From an uncultured Xylophilus sp. (GTDB lineage: Bacteria > Pseudomonadota > Gammaproteobacteria > Burkholderiales > Burkholderiaceae_C), in the NCBI GenBank assembly GCA_913776965.1, contig CAJYQL010000124.1, positions 1-44,919 of the forward strand: a stretch of 44,919 nt of DNA. Reading direction: 5' to 3'. The notes below the pieces were generated by a model that made no database searches, was not told where the DNA came from, and saw nothing but the letters and a program-made list of their open reading frames with translations. Shown here piece after piece: positions 1-9,999 of the stretch (positions within the stretch are counted from its first letter, which is position 1; every line of letters starts with the position of its first letter). The position numbers were made by a program, and so were the translations under genes.

Positions 1-1312
1 GGTGCACGTCGGCGTGCTTCAGAAGGTGCTCCAGTTTCGCCCGCAGCCGCCGGTGCGCCTCCATGTTGTTTTCCGTCACGTCGAGCAGCACGCTGCCGTC
101 GGGCCGCAGGCTGATCCGGTTCTCCGGGCGGGGCAGGTCCTCGCTCGACAGCCAGAAGTCCATCGCATGGTGCGCGAGCATGTCGAACGGCATGTCCGGC
201 AGCCAGTCCAGCCAGCGCGGGAACTCCTCGCCGCGGATCTGCGCCGGATGGGTCTTGGCGCACATCTGGATCAGGCCCATCGGATAGTCCCAGTCGTTCG
301 ACGCGTAGTAGAAGTCGCTGACCGCGAGCGTCTTCTGGAAGACGGTATCGTTCGGTTCGCGCGCGACCGCCATCAGCACCGACTGGTTGTGGCGCATGTA
401 ATTGCGGCCGACCTGGTCCGAACCGTTGGCCAGGCCCGCGGGATGCCGGTCGTTGGCTGACCGCAGCAGCAGCAGGGCGGTGCTGAGCGCGCCGCAGGCC
501 AGCACCACGATGTCGGCGGTGAGCCGCAGGGTCTCGCCGTCGTGCTCGGCGACCACGCCGGTCACGCTGCGGCCGGTGCCGTCGGTCTCCAGCCGCGTCA
601 CCAGGGCGCGGGTGAGCAGCGTGACGTTGGGCCACGCCGCGAGCGTGGGGTCCACGCAGACGACCTGTGCATCGGCCTTGCCGTTGAGCAGGCAGGGAAA
701 GCCGTCGAACGCATCGCAGCGGATGCAGCGGCTGGTCGGCGTGGGGCGGCCGTCGCGCTCGTCGAGCAGGATGCCGAGCGGCAGGTGGAACGGGTGCGCA
801 CCCTGGCGCCGGAAACTCTCCGCCAGCGCGGTGATGCGCGGTTCGTGCGCCACGGCGGGGTGCGGATAGGCCGCGCTCGCCCAGGGTTCGAGCGGGTCTT
901 CGCCGCGCTGCCCATGGACGTGGAACAGGCGTTCGGCCTCGGTGTAGTAGGGCTCGAAGTCGGCATACGCCAGCGGCCAGGCGGGCGACAGCCCGTCGAC
1001 ATGCCGCACCTCGCCGAAGTCGCGCTCGCGCATGCGCAGCAGGGCCGCACCGTAGACCTTGGAATTGCCGCCGACGTAGTAGTGCAGCCCTGGCTGGAAA
1101 TGGCTGCCGTCGGCGCCGTGCCAGGTTTCGCGGGTCTGGTAGGCCCCGTCGACGAAGACCGTCTTCGCATCCCAGTTGGCCTGGCTGCGCGGCAGGTAGT
1201 CGCCGCGCTCGATCAGCAGGATGCGCTTGCCGGTCGGCGCCAGCCGGTGGACGAGCGAGGCGCCGCCGGGGCCGGAGCCGACGACGATCAGGTCATAGTG
1301 TTCGGACGACAT
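1..1312 (-). CDS. GMC-family FAD oxidoreductase, C-terminus cut by window edge
   Basis: About 437 residues are visible, starting MSSEHYDLIVVGSGPGG; the ATG at 1312 is chosen because the Rossmann FAD motif GSGPGG (residues 12-17) follows at the usual distance. Further typical GMC elements are the ERGDYLPR segment after the second strand, the GGNSKVYGAALLR stretch around the FAD-binding region, and VVLACGALSTALLLL (FAD-proximal alanine/glycine-rich turn). The C-terminal substrate domain with the catalytic His-His/Asn pair lies beyond the left edge, so substrate and completeness cannot be judged. Family members oxidise alcohols or sugars. No signal peptide is visible, suggesting a cytoplasmic or membrane-associated enzyme. 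It is a different subtype from the second GMC protein at 18928-20598. The downstream neighbour maeB is on the same strand but is separated by a terminator. Confidence 0.85.
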   Translation of the reverse strand, partial: MSSEHYDLIVVGSGPGGASLVHRLAPTGKRILLIERGDYLPRSQANWDAKTVFVDGAYQTRETWHGADGSHFQPGLHYYVGGNSKVYGAALLRMRERDFGEVRHVDGLSPAWPLAYADFEPYYTEAERLFHVHGQRGEDPLEPWASAAYPHPAVAHEPRITALAESFRRQGAHPFHLPLGILLDERDGRPTPTSRCIRCDAFDGFPCLLNGKADAQVVCVDPTLAAWPNVTLLTRALVTRLETDGTGRSVTGVVAEHDGETLRLTADIVVLACGALSTALLLLRSANDRHPAGLANGSDQVGRNYMRHNQSVLMAVAREPNDTVFQKTLAVSDFYYASNDWDYPMGLIQMCAKTHPAQIRGEEFPRWLDWLPDMPFDMLAHHAMDFWLSSEDLPRPENRISLRPDGSVLLDVTENNMEAHRRLRAKLEHLLKHADVH

Positions 1313-1447
1313 GGGGCGGAAGCAGCAGGCGGCGAAGTTGCGGCAAATCATAGGTTTGCCGTTTCTGCGCCGCGCCCCGGCCGGGAGCAAAGCGGCGCCG
1401 TCCGACAGCCGCTTCGGAAAATCGCCCGTCTCCAGGATGTCAGGCGC

Positions 1448-1487
1448 AAAAAAAGCCGTTGCAGGCGCGGGGCACCTGCAACGGCTT
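1448..1487 (-). terminator. rho-independent terminator of maeB
   Basis: Perfect 13-bp inverted repeat (aagccgttgcagg at 1453-1465 and its complement at 1475-1487) with a 9-base loop. Read on the minus strand it is followed by a run of seven T (1448-1454 as A on plus). It lies 22 bases past the maeB stop codon and separates maeB from the GMC gene. Confidence 0.92.
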
Positions 1488-1509
1488 AGGGGCCGGAAGC
1501 GTCAGGAAC

Positions 1510-3816
1510 TCAGCCGGCGGCGTCCTGCGCAGCGGCCGCATGCGCGGCGGCCAGTGCGGTCATGTTGACCACGCGGCGCACGGTCGAGGACGGTGTCAGG
1601 ATGTGCACCGGCGCGGCCGCGCCCAGCAGGATCGGGCCGATCGTCATGCCCTGGCCGCTGGTCGTCTTCAGCACGTTGAACAGGATGTTGGCGGCGTCTA
1701 GGTTGGGGCAGATCAGCACGTTGGCCGAGCCGGTCAGGGCGCTGTCGGTGAGGCCGGCATGCGCGCGCACGGCGGCCGACAGGGCCGCATCGCCGTGCAG
1801 TTCGCCATCGGACTCGATGTCGGGCGCCAGTGCACGGAAACGTTCGTGCGCCGCCCGCATCTTCAGCGCCGACGGTCGCGTCGAAGTGCCGTAATTCGAA
1901 TGCGACAGGAACGCCACCTTCGGCGGCAGGCCGAAGCGCCGTACCTCTTCCGCCGCCGCCAGCGCGATGTGCGCGAGTTCTTCGGCGTCGGGCGATTCGT
2001 TGATGTACGTGTCGGCGATGAACAGGGTGTGCTCCGGCAGCATCAGCGCATTGAGCGCTGCGAAGCCATGGGCGCCGTCCTTCAGGCCGATCACCCCGCG
2101 GACATGCTCCAGGTGGTGGTCGTACCGACCGACCAGGCCGCACAGCAGCGCATCGGCATCGCCCAGCTTGACCATCAGCGAACCGATCAACGTGTTGGAG
2201 CGGCGCACCGCTGCCTTCGCCGCCTCGGGGCTGATGCCGTTGCGGCCCATGCCGGCGTGGTAGGCCTCCCAGTACTGGCGGAAGCGCGGATCGTCCTCGG
2301 GGTTCACGCATTCGGCGTTCTGGCCGAGCTTGATGCGCAGGCCGGCCTTCTGCACCCTCGCCTCGATCACCGCCGGCCGGCCGATCAGGATCGGCTTTGC
2401 CAGCTTCTCGTCGATCACCACCTGCACGGCGCGCAGCACCCGTTCGTCCTCGCCCTCGGCAAAGGCGACCCGCTGCAGCTTCGCCTTGGCGGCATTGAAG
2501 ACCGGGCGCATGAACATGCCGGTCTGGTAGACGAAGCGGGTCAGGCTTTCGCGGTAGGCGTCGAAGTCGTCGATCGGCCGGGTCGCCACGCCCGAGGCCT
2601 GCGCGGCCTTGGCGACGGCGGGGGCGATCTTCAGGATCAGGCGGGAATCGAACGGCGTCGGGATCAGGTAGTCCGGGCCGAACACCAGTTCCACGCCGGG
2701 GTAGGCGGCGGCCACCTCGTCGCTGGTCTCGGCCTTGGCCAGGTCGGCGATCTCGCGCACGCAGGCGAGCTTTATGGCTTCGGTGATCTTGGTCGCTCCG
2801 CAGTCGAGCGCGCCGCGGAAGATGTACGGGAAGCACAGGACGTTGTTGACCTGATTCGGGTAGTCCGAGCGGCCGGTCGCGATGATGCAATCCGGACGGA
2901 TCGCCTTGGCCAGTTCGGGGCGGATCTCCGGCTCGGGGTTGGCGAGCGCCAGGATGATCGGCTTGTCGGCCATCGTCTTGACCATCTCGGCGGTCAGCAC
3001 GCCGGGGGCCGAGCATCCGAGGAAGACGTCGGCGCCGTCGACCACGTCCGCCAGGGTGCGGGCCTCGGTCGCCTGCGCATAGCGCTGCTTGGAGGCATCG
3101 AGGTTGCTGCGACCGTTGTGGATCACGCCCTTCGAGTCGACCACGAAGATGTTCTCGCGCTTCACGCCCAGCCCGACCATCACGTCCAGGCAGGCGATGG
3201 CGGCCGCGCCGGCGCCCGACACCGCCACCTTCACTGCGCCGATGTCCTTGCCGACCAGTTCCAGGCCGTTGAGCAGTGCGGCCGACGAGATGATCGCCGT
3301 GCCGTGCTGGTCGTCGTGGAACACGGGGATGTTCAGCCGGGCGCTCAGCTGCTGCTCGATATAGAAGCACTCGGGCGCCTTGATGTCCTCGAGGTTGATG
3401 CCGCCGAGCGTCGGCTCCATCGCCGCGATGATCTCGACCAGCTTGTCCGGATCGCGTTCGGCCAGCTCGATGTCGAACACGTCCACGCCGGCGAACTTCT
3501 TGAACAGGCAGCCCTTGCCTTCCATCACCGGCTTGCCGGCCAGCGGTCCGATGTCGCCCAGGCCCAGCACCGCGGTGCCGTTGGTGATCACGCCCACCAG
3601 ATTGCCGCGCGAGGTGTAGTCGTAGGCGGCCAGCGGGTCGGCCTGGATGTCCAGGCACGGATAGGCGACGCCCGGCGAATACGCGAGCGACAAATCGCGC
3701 TGGTTCGACAGCGGCTTGGTCGGCTGGACGGCGATCTTGCCGCGAGTCGGCGTGCGATGGTATTCACGCGCGGCGTCGCGCAGGGCCTGTTCGGCGGCGG
3801 AGAGGTTGGAAGCCAT
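1510..3816 (-). CDS. maeB: NADP-dependent malic enzyme with C-terminal phosphotransacetylase-like domain
   Basis: 768 residues, the size of the long (MaeB-type) malic enzymes that decarboxylate malate to pyruvate with NADP+. The N-terminal malic domain carries [15 protein letters not shown] (about 41-55) and the divalent-metal/substrate motif [10 protein letters not shown]; the NAD(P)-binding domain carries [13 protein letters not shown]. From about residue 430 a phosphotransacetylase-like domain follows ([29 protein letters not shown]), which in this family is regulatory rather than catalytic. The longer open frame extends upstream to 4011, but the extension is not conserved in character; [21 protein letters not shown] at 3816 matches the family's usual start. 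A terminator follows at 1448-1487. It probably supplies pyruvate and NADPH during growth on C4 acids; no operon partner is visible. Confidence 0.95.
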   Translation of the reverse strand: MASNLSAAEQALRDAAREYHRTPTRGKIAVQPTKPLSNQRDLSLAYSPGVAYPCLDIQADPLAAYDYTSRGNLVGVITNGTAVLGLGDIGPLAGKPVMEGKGCLFKKFAGVDVFDIELAERDPDKLVEIIAAMEPTLGGINLEDIKAPECFYIEQQLSARLNIPVFHDDQHGTAIISSAALLNGLELVGKDIGAVKVAVSGAGAAAIACLDVMVGLGVKRENIFVVDSKGVIHNGRSNLDASKQRYAQATEARTLADVVDGADVFLGCSAPGVLTAEMVKTMADKPIILALANPEPEIRPELAKAIRPDCIIATGRSDYPNQVNNVLCFPYIFRGALDCGATKITEAIKLACVREIADLAKAETSDEVAAAYPGVELVFGPDYLIPTPFDSRLILKIAPAVAKAAQASGVATRPIDDFDAYRESLTRFVYQTGMFMRPVFNAAKAKLQRVAFAEGEDERVLRAVQVVIDEKLAKPILIGRPAVIEARVQKAGLRIKLGQNAECVNPEDDPRFRQYWEAYHAGMGRNGISPEAAKAAVRRSNTLIGSLMVKLGDADALLCGLVGRYDHHLEHVRGVIGLKDGAHGFAALNALMLPEHTLFIADTYINESPDAEELAHIALAAAEEVRRFGLPPKVAFLSHSNYGTSTRPSALKMRAAHERFRALAPDIESDGELHGDAALSAAVRAHAGLTDSALTGSANVLICPNLDAANILFNVLKTTSGQGMTIGPILLGAAAPVHILTPSSTVRRVVNMTALAAAHAAAAQDAAG

Positions 3817-3982
3817 GGGCAGGGCGGTCTTGCAGGACCGAGGACAGAGAGACGTAGAAAGGATCTTGAAAGGCAGATCGGCTATAGCATGCCGCGGGTC
3901 GCGGGGGCGACAGCTTACCCGCGCCGGCGCCCCGTGCAAGCTGCGGCGCAGCAGACGGGCGATGTGTGGCGGCGTAACCGCG

Positions 3983-5356
3983 CTAGCCGGCGCGGTCGGC
4001 GGCCCGCCCAATCGCGTGGTATTCGATGCCTTCGGCCTGCATGCGGTGGGGTGCGTACAGGTTCCGTCCGTCGAACACCAGTGGCTGGCGCAGGGCCGCG
4101 CGCAGCTTACCGAAATGCGGTGTGCGGAACACCTTCCATTCCGTCACGATCACCAGTGCGTCGGCCCAGGCGAGGGCTGCATCGGCGCTGTCGGCATAGC
4201 CGAGGCGGTCGAGCAGGGCGGGCCGGTCGGCCAGGTCGTGCGCGAACGCATGGCGCGCCTCGTCCATCGCTGCCGGGTCGTACGCCGTCACGGTCGCGCC
4301 GCGCTCCAGCAATGCCCGGACGATGTCGCGGCTGGGGGCGTCCCGCATGTCGTCGGTGTTCGGCTTGAACGCCAGACCCCAGAGCGCGAAGTGCCGCCCG
4401 TCCAGATCCTCCCCCAGGCGGGCGACGATCTTGCGGGTCAGCACCGTCTTCTGGCGGGCGTTGGCGTCTTCCACGGCCGCCACCACGTCGAGCGTCACGC
4501 CATATTGGCGGCCGGTATCGCGCAATGCACGGATGTCCTTTGGAAAGCAGGAGCCGCCGTAGCCGGTGCCGGCATACAGGAAGTCGTAGCCGATCCGGGA
4601 GTCGGACCCGATGCCCTGGCGGACCGCTTCGATATCCGCACCAACGGCGTCGGCGAGGTTGGCCAGCTCGTTCATGAAGCTGATGCGCGTCGCCAGCATC
4701 GCGTTGGCGGCGTACTTAGTGAGTTCGGCCGAGCGCACGTCCATGTAGAGCGTGCGGTGGTGGTTGCGGGTGAGGGGGGCGTACAGCTCGTCGAGCAGCG
4801 CGCGGGCGCGCTGGCCGTCCGGGCCGGCAGGCAGGCCAAGCACCACCCGATCGGGCCGCATGAAGTCGGCGATGGCGGCGCCTTCCTTCAGGAACTCCGG
4901 GTTGGACACCACCGCGAAGCCGGGATTGGCGCCACGTACCGCCAGTGCTGATCGGATGGCGTCGCCGACGTGGTCGGCCGTGCCGACCGGCACTGTGCTC
5001 TTATCGACCACCACCGTGAAGTCGTCCATCGCGGCGCCGATGCTGCGAGCAGCCGACAGCACATAGCCCAGGTCGGCCGATCCGTCTTCCGCCGGCGGCG
5101 TGCCGACCGCGATGAAGACGATGCTGCGGCCTGCGATCGCCTCTGCCGCGTCGTCGGTGAAGTGCAGCCGCTCGTTCGCGAGGGCCTGCTGTACCAGGAG
5201 ATCGAGCCCGGGCTCGTAGATCGGAATTTGGCCCTTGCGCAGCCGTGCCACCTTCGCGGCGTCGGTGTCCACGCAGGCCACGTCCACACCGAGGTCCGCG
5301 AAGCAGGCCGCGGTCACCAGTCCGACGTAGCCCGCGCCCATGACGGCAATCTTCAT
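3983..5356 (-). CDS. ugd: UDP-glucose 6-dehydrogenase
   Basis: 457 residues, typical length. It oxidises UDP-glucose twice with NAD+ to UDP-glucuronate in the cytosol. Seen: N-terminal Rossmann motif MGAGYVG (6-12), the VGTPP loop (84-88), STVPVGT (120-126), NPEFLKEG (152-159) and the catalytic-cysteine motif [10 protein letters not shown] with Cys270; the C-terminal NAD/UDP-sugar domain carries [16 protein letters not shown]. It is transcribed divergently from the exopolysaccharide run that starts at 5444, so UDP-glucuronate is probably a precursor of that polymer. The 87-base gap holds both promoters. The start [10 protein letters not shown] is unambiguous. Confidence 0.96.
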   Translation of the reverse strand: MKIAVMGAGYVGLVTAACFADLGVDVACVDTDAAKVARLRKGQIPIYEPGLDLLVQQALANERLHFTDDAAEAIAGRSIVFIAVGTPPAEDGSADLGYVLSAARSIGAAMDDFTVVVDKSTVPVGTADHVGDAIRSALAVRGANPGFAVVSNPEFLKEGAAIADFMRPDRVVLGLPAGPDGQRARALLDELYAPLTRNHHRTLYMDVRSAELTKYAANAMLATRISFMNELANLADAVGADIEAVRQGIGSDSRIGYDFLYAGTGYGGSCFPKDIRALRDTGRQYGVTLDVVAAVEDANARQKTVLTRKIVARLGEDLDGRHFALWGLAFKPNTDDMRDAPSRDIVRALLERGATVTAYDPAAMDEARHAFAHDLADRPALLDRLGYADSADAALAWADALVIVTEWKVFRTPHFGKLRAALRQPLVFDGRNLYAPHRMQAEGIEYHAIGRAADRAG

Positions 5357-5443
5357 CGCTTCATCCTTGTCCGGACCTGCCTGCGGCGGTCGAGTTGGTA
5401 CACTGAAACCTCCGACTAGTTTAGTAACAACTGCGCCCCTTCC
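5357..5443. promoter_or_regulatory. divergent promoter region ugd / exopolysaccharide operon
   Basis: The 87-base gap between two divergent starts is locally AT-richer than its surroundings (5398-5432, containing actagtttagtaacaac). I cannot assign -35/-10 boxes with confidence. The interrupted repeat gttggta (5394-5400) and taacaac (5425-5431) pairs at 6 of 7 positions and could be an operator arm. Confidence 0.35.
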
Positions 5444-6397
5444 ATGCCGAAACGTCGGGCCCTCACTCCTGCGCTGTCTGGACGATTCGCCGGGCGCACC
5501 TTCTTATTGGCGGCCTGGCTCGCGACGAGCCTGCTGGCTGTATCCGCACCGGTCTCCGCGCAAACGCCGACCGATCCCGGGCGTGCGAATACCCTGCTGC
5601 CGGCCGCACCTGGCGTGCTGGCGACCCAGGCGTTGCCGACCTCAACGATCACCAACACCCGTGTCGGTGCGGGCGACGTGCTGCGGGTCACGGTGTTCGG
5701 TCAGCCGGATCTGTCGGCGGAGGTGGGCGTCAACGAGAAAGGCACGATCGCCGTCGCGCTTGTCGGCAATGTGCCGGTGGCGGGCCTGACCGTCGGCGAA
5801 GTTGCGACGCGGATCGCCGATGCCTTGCGAAACGGGGGCTATCTGCTGCGCCCGGAGGTCTCGGTCGAGGCGATCCAGGTGCGCAGCCAGATGGTGTCGG
5901 TGCTCGGCGAGGTGCGCCAGCCCGGCCGTTACCCAATTCCCGGGCGGCTGACGGTCCTGGAACTGCTGGCGACTGCCGGCGGATTGACTGAGCAGGCCGA
6001 CGCTTCGGTCACCCTGCTGCGACGGCCCGACCGGGCAGAGGGCGCTGCTGGTGGCGACGGCGAGCGCATCCCGGTGCGGTTGGGCGACAGCACGGGGCTG
6101 CCGGAGCGCACGCCGCTCGACGTCGAACTGCGGACCGGCGACGTCGTCTACGTGGATCGCAAGAAACTTTTCTACATCCACGGCGAAGTCAATCGTCCCG
6201 GCGCCTATCCGATGGAACCGGGCATGACCGTCATGCGGGCGATTGCCATCGGTGGCGGCATGAACCTGCGGGCGTCGGCCCGTCGGATCGACATCAACCG
6301 CACCGTCGACGGCGTGCCCCAGCCTCCGGTACGGTCGGGCCTCGCCGCGCCGGTGCAACCCGGCGATGTCGTGTTCGTCAACGAGAGCCTGTTCTGA
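5444..6397 (+). CDS. epsE: polysaccharide export protein (EpsE/Wza-like, SLBB domains)
   Basis: 317 residues. The N-terminus has basic residues, a hydrophobic stretch (about 17-34) and a likely signal-peptidase I site near VSAQTP; no lipobox cysteine is seen, unlike classical Wza. The polysaccharide export domain starts at [19 protein letters not shown] (about 66-85). It is followed by SLBB-type ligand-binding segments [17 protein letters not shown] and [17 protein letters not shown]. The family forms the periplasmic/outer-membrane channel through which the polymer leaves. It is the first gene of the run; the chain-length protein begins one base after its stop codon. The epsE name is used by analogy with Methylobacillus-type EPS loci. 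Confidence 0.9.
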   Translation: MPKRRALTPALSGRFAGRTFLLAAWLATSLLAVSAPVSAQTPTDPGRANTLLPAAPGVLATQALPTSTITNTRVGAGDVLRVTVFGQPDLSAEVGVNEKGTIAVALVGNVPVAGLTVGEVATRIADALRNGGYLLRPEVSVEAIQVRSQMVSVLGEVRQPGRYPIPGRLTVLELLATAGGLTEQADASVTLLRRPDRAEGAAGGDGERIPVRLGDSTGLPERTPLDVELRTGDVVYVDRKKLFYIHGEVNRPGAYPMEPGMTVMRAIAIGGGMNLRASARRIDINRTVDGVPQPPVRSGLAAPVQPGDVVFVNESLF

Positions 6398-6398
6398 C

Positions 6399-7799
6399 GT
6401 GACGCCTGCTGTTCCCGTATCCGGCGGCGCTGGCCTGTCGTCCAGCCAATTGGGGGCCATGCTCGGCGCGCGCCGGCGCCTGATACTCGTCGTGACCGGC
6501 ACCACGGTGGCGCTGACCGCCGCAGTGCTGATGGTGGTGCCGCGCACCTGGACCGCCTCGTCTGACATCTACATCGACTACAAGGCTTCCGATCCGATCG
6601 GCGGGCGCCAGTTCTCCGCAGTGCTCGACGAGAGCTATCTGCAGACACAACTCGACATCCTCACCAGCCAGGCGGTGACCGAGCGGGTGATCGACCGGTT
6701 GGGCCTGCGCCAGACGGCCGACTACCGTGCCAGCGTGGCCAGTCTGGGCGAGGAGCGCGCCCATGCCCAGCTGGTCCGCCGCATCGGCGAGAGCACCCAG
6801 GCGGCAAACAAGCGCTTCAGCCGGGTGATCGAAGTCTCGTATTCGGCCGAGCAGCCCGAGCAGGCCCGCGATTTCGTCAACGAAATCGTGCGTTCGTACA
6901 TGGAACTGAGCGCACAGATCGCATCGAACGCTGCGCGCTCCCGGAGCGAACAGTACAACGCGCAGCTGGAAAAACTGCGCAAGGATGCGAACCGCATCCA
7001 GGACGAACAGACCCGCTACCAGCAGCAGGTCGGCATCGTGACGCTCAACGAACGGGATGAGGCCCTCACCAACGAACTGTCCGGCCTCACCAATACGCTC
7101 GCGACGGTCCAGAACCAGCGCCAGGAGGCGCAAAGCCGCCAGCAGGCGACCGACACACTGTTGCGCAGCAGCCGGCCCGAGCAGCTGCCCGACATCTCCA
7201 GTCAGCCGGCGATCACCGACCTGAAGTCCAAGCTGAGCGATGCGGAGCGCAGGCTATCGGAAGCCCGCACGGTGCTCGGGCCGAACCATCCGCGCACGGT
7301 GGCGCTGGTGTCCGAACGCGATGCGTTGCAGGCCCGCCTCGCGGGCGAAGCGCGGGCCGCCGTCGAAGCCCGGCGGCTCGACGCGAGCCGACTGGCGGGG
7401 CAGGAGCGCGAACTTCGGCAGCGGATCGCCGCGCTGCGCCAGACGATCCTCGACCAGAAGCAGCACCGCGACCGGCTGGTCGCTTACCAGCGCGAACTCG
7501 AAGGCGCGGAACGCGTCTACAACGCGGCCACGCAAAAATACGACGAACTGCTGATGGCTGGCAACATCAGCGCCGTGAACCTTGCTGTCCTCCGGCCTGC
7601 GGAGACGCCCACCACGCCCTCCAAGCCTAAACGTGCGGCAAGCCTCGCGGCCAGCGTGCCGGTCGGACTGGCGCTCGGACTGGCGCTGGCGCTGCTGCTG
7701 GAGTTCGGCACGCGCCGCCTGCGCAGCCGCGACGATCTCGACCGCCGTTTCGCGTTGCCGGTGCTCGGCCAGATCGGCACGCACGTCGTCCGACCATGA
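6399..7799 (+). CDS. epsF: chain-length determinant protein (Wzz/EpsF-like)
   Basis: 466 residues from a GTG start at 6399, one base after the epsE stop. The frame is open further upstream into epsE, but the GTG fits the operon layout; an ATG at 6459 is a weaker alternative. Seen: cytoplasmic N-terminus, first membrane segment (about 26-47, LILVVTGTTVALTAAVLMVV), and a Wzz-type periplasmic region with SSDIYIDYKASDPIGG. A long Gln/Glu/Arg-rich coiled coil (about 190-370) and a second membrane segment near the C-terminus (AASVPVGLALGLALALLLEF) follow. The family sets polymer length and partners the cytoplasmic ATPase encoded next, with which it overlaps by four bases (ATGA). Confidence 0.9.
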   Translation: MTPAVPVSGGAGLSSSQLGAMLGARRRLILVVTGTTVALTAAVLMVVPRTWTASSDIYIDYKASDPIGGRQFSAVLDESYLQTQLDILTSQAVTERVIDRLGLRQTADYRASVASLGEERAHAQLVRRIGESTQAANKRFSRVIEVSYSAEQPEQARDFVNEIVRSYMELSAQIASNAARSRSEQYNAQLEKLRKDANRIQDEQTRYQQQVGIVTLNERDEALTNELSGLTNTLATVQNQRQEAQSRQQATDTLLRSSRPEQLPDISSQPAITDLKSKLSDAERRLSEARTVLGPNHPRTVALVSERDALQARLAGEARAAVEARRLDASRLAGQERELRQRIAALRQTILDQKQHRDRLVAYQRELEGAERVYNAATQKYDELLMAGNISAVNLAVLRPAETPTTPSKPKRAASLAASVPVGLALGLALALLLEFGTRRLRSRDDLDRRFALPVLGQIGTHVVRP

Positions 7800-8728
7800 A
7801 CACGCCCCAGGAATCCAGCGTCGCCGAGCCATCGCCGGACAAGATCGGCGACCGTTTCGTTCACGCGGGGCTGCTTACCCCGGACCAGGTCGCTCGCATC
7901 GTCGCCCATCAGCAATCGCACGGCGTCCGTTTCGGCGAAGCGGCGGTTCAGCTGCGGATGCTGACCGACGCCGATGTGCAGTCGGTCCTGTCGCAGCAGT
8001 TCCGCTATGCCACCGCGCTCCAGCCGCCCGCAGGCATCGATCCGTCGCTCGCGATCGCGCTGTCGCCGTTTTCCGGCGAGGCGGAGGCGGTGCGCCGTGT
8101 GCGGGCCGAGTTGTCGATCCGGCTCAGCGCCTTGCCGAAGCTGGCGGTGGCGGTCGTCAGTCCGGGTGCCGGAGAAGGCAAGAGCTACCTGGCGGCGAGT
8201 CTGGCTGTGGCCTACGCGCAGTCGGGCCAGCGCACCCTGCTCGTCAACGCCAACCTGCGGGCATCGGGCCAGCGCGATCTGTTCGGTACCGGCTTGGGCG
8301 AAGGGCTCTCGACCATGTTGGCCGGCAGAACCGCCGTCCTGCCCGGCTCGCCGGCACCGGGCTTCCCGCTGTTGCACGTGCTGGGCCCGGGCCCGCAGCC
8401 GCCGAACCCGCTGGAGATCCTCGCCGAGCCTGCGCTGGAGCGGCTGCTGGCGCGGTTTTCCGAGGATTTCGACGTGTTCATCGTCGATACGCCGGCTGCT
8501 GGCCAATCCTCCGACGCGCAGGTCATCGCGCGCCAGGTCGGCCAGTGCGTGCTGGTCGGCCGGCAGCATGTCACCCGTCTGCAGGATCTCGCCCGTGCCG
8601 AGGAGCAGATGGCGACGGCAGGTGCCCTGACGGTGGGAGTCGTCTACAACACGTTCGATGGCGGCGAGCCGGGGCCGCGCCGCGGCGGTCCGCTGCGGCG
8701 GCTGCGGTCATGGGTACGCCGGGGCTGA
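7796..8728 (+). CDS. epsG: EpsG-like tyrosine-kinase-family ATPase (chain-length partner)
   Basis: 310 residues. The N-terminal domain (about 15-72) resembles the MshEN/GspE N-domain (IGDRFVHAGLLTPDQVARI). The C-terminal P-loop domain has Walker A GAGEGKS (124-130) and Walker B FIVDTPA (228-234). At the Walker A' position, where BY-kinases carry an Asp-x-Asp, this protein reads VNANLR (150-155), and the tail is Arg-rich without a tyrosine cluster. Autophosphorylation is therefore doubtful, although ATP binding looks intact. It overlaps epsF by 4 bases and the flippase gene by 19, so it is translationally coupled. It probably modulates EpsF from the cytoplasm. Confidence 0.88.
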   Translation: MNTPQESSVAEPSPDKIGDRFVHAGLLTPDQVARIVAHQQSHGVRFGEAAVQLRMLTDADVQSVLSQQFRYATALQPPAGIDPSLAIALSPFSGEAEAVRRVRAELSIRLSALPKLAVAVVSPGAGEGKSYLAASLAVAYAQSGQRTLLVNANLRASGQRDLFGTGLGEGLSTMLAGRTAVLPGSPAPGFPLLHVLGPGPQPPNPLEILAEPALERLLARFSEDFDVFIVDTPAAGQSSDAQVIARQVGQCVLVGRQHVTRLQDLARAEEQMATAGALTVGVVYNTFDGGEPGPRRGGPLRRLRSWVRRG

Positions 8729-9999
8729 CGCTGCCCCGGGGCCGGCGGCTGATCGCCGATTCGGTGGCGTCCCTGCTGGACCAGGGCATGCTGAGCCTGC
8801 TCAATCTGGCGGTCGGCTTGCTGCTCATCCGGCTGACCACCAAAGACAGCTACGGGCTCTACGCCCAGTTGTACGTCGGGGGCGTCTTTGCGGCGACCGT
8901 GCTCGACGCGGTCGTGACCGGTCCGCTTACGACCGTCGCATCGGGCCTGCCGCTGCAGGAGCGGCATGCCATGGTGTTGCGGCTCGCGCACTACCAGCGC
9001 CGGCTGGCGGCAGCACTCGCGCTCCTGTGCGGCACGGTCGCGGCAGCGGTCGTCGCCTGGGTCGGTGCCGATGTGCATCCTCTGCTGCTCGGCCTGACGT
9101 TCGCGGCCTATGTCTATGGCGCTGCGCTGAGGGAGTACGCGCGCAGCGTGTCGTTCATGGAAGGCCGGCCGCTCGCGGTGCTGCGGATGGACGGCTGGTA
9201 CACGCTCGCGGTAGCTGCCGGCCTGGGCGCGCTCGCCAGGTTCCATGCGCTGACGCTCCCGGCCGTGATGCTGATGCTCGCGGTCGCCAACCTGGTGGCG
9301 CTCCGGCGCCAGGACCTGTGGCCGGCGGCGCCCCAAGACCGCGCAGCCTACCGCGCGGCGGTCTCCGAGGTCTGGCGGCGCGGCCGCTGGTCGCTGCCGG
9401 GCGCCATGGTCGCCTGGGCCACCAATTACAGCTACCTGTACCTGGCTGCCCTGTGGCTGGGCGCGGCGGCCTCGGCCGATCTCAATGCCTCGCGTCTGCT
9501 GCTGATGCCGATCTCCCTATGCGTGCTCGCCTGGTCGCGGGTGGCGCGTCCGCACGCGGTGCGGCTGCTCGCCGAGCAGCGGCATGCCGAACTCGGGCGC
9601 TACACGATCGCGTCGGTGATCGGGGTGGAGCTGCTGACTTTCGGTTATGTGGGTGTACTCTGGCTGGCGCTGCCCTGGCTGGAGGCCCATGTGCTGGGCG
9701 CCAAATACGCCGGTCTCGAGACGCTGGTACTGGCATGGGGCGGGTATTTCGCACTGAATGCCGCGCGCTGGATCGGTTCTGCGCTGCTCAGCAGCGGCAA
9801 TCGATACCGCATGCTGCTAGTCAGCGGCGTCCTGTGCTTGGTGGCGATGCTCGCCGCGTCGGCCTATGCGATCCCGCGTTGGGGCGTGTGGGGCGCCGTG
9901 CTGGCCCTGGCGGTGGTGGAGGTTTTGGACCTGCTGCTGATCTGGTGCATCCTCCTGCCCCGCGCTCGCCGCGATCTGCGGCCGGAGGGCGCGTCGTGA
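8710..9999 (+). CDS. polysaccharide flippase (Wzx-like, MATE/MOP superfamily)
   Basis: 429 residues, almost entirely hydrophobic, with about a dozen predicted membrane spans separated by short basic loops. It begins with an amphipathic stretch and a first span at SLLDQGMLSLLNLAVGLLLIRL, as in O-antigen and lipid-linked polysaccharide transporters. The ATG at 8710 lies inside the end of epsG (19-base overlap), and the frame is open upstream only as a shadow. Its likely role is flipping undecaprenyl-linked repeat units across the inner membrane. It overlaps the following glycosyltransferase by 4 bases (GTGA). Sequence conservation in Wzx proteins is low, so the call rests on topology and context. 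Confidence 0.82.
   Translation: MGTPGLTLPRGRRLIADSVASLLDQGMLSLLNLAVGLLLIRLTTKDSYGLYAQLYVGGVFAATVLDAVVTGPLTTVASGLPLQERHAMVLRLAHYQRRLAAALALLCGTVAAAVVAWVGADVHPLLLGLTFAAYVYGAALREYARSVSFMEGRPLAVLRMDGWYTLAVAAGLGALARFHALTLPAVMLMLAVANLVALRRQDLWPAAPQDRAAYRAAVSEVWRRGRWSLPGAMVAWATNYSYLYLAALWLGAAASADLNASRLLLMPISLCVLAWSRVARPHAVRLLAEQRHAELGRYTIASVIGVELLTFGYVGVLWLALPWLEAHVLGAKYAGLETLVLAWGGYFALNAARWIGSALLSSGNRYRMLLVSGVLCLVAMLAASAYAIPRWGVWGAVLALAVVEVLDLLLIWCILLPRARRDLRPEGAS

Noticed and set aside
1502-3658. 718-codon open frame on the minus strand in another frame of maeB
   Set aside because: It lies wholly over maeB, is very rich in Arg, Gly and Pro, and shows no family motif; the maeB frame has all catalytic motifs.
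1759-4368. 869-codon open frame on the plus strand opposite maeB and ugd
   Set aside because: It crosses two real genes antisense, its composition is Arg/His/Val-rich, and no domain is seen; such long shadows are common at this GC content.
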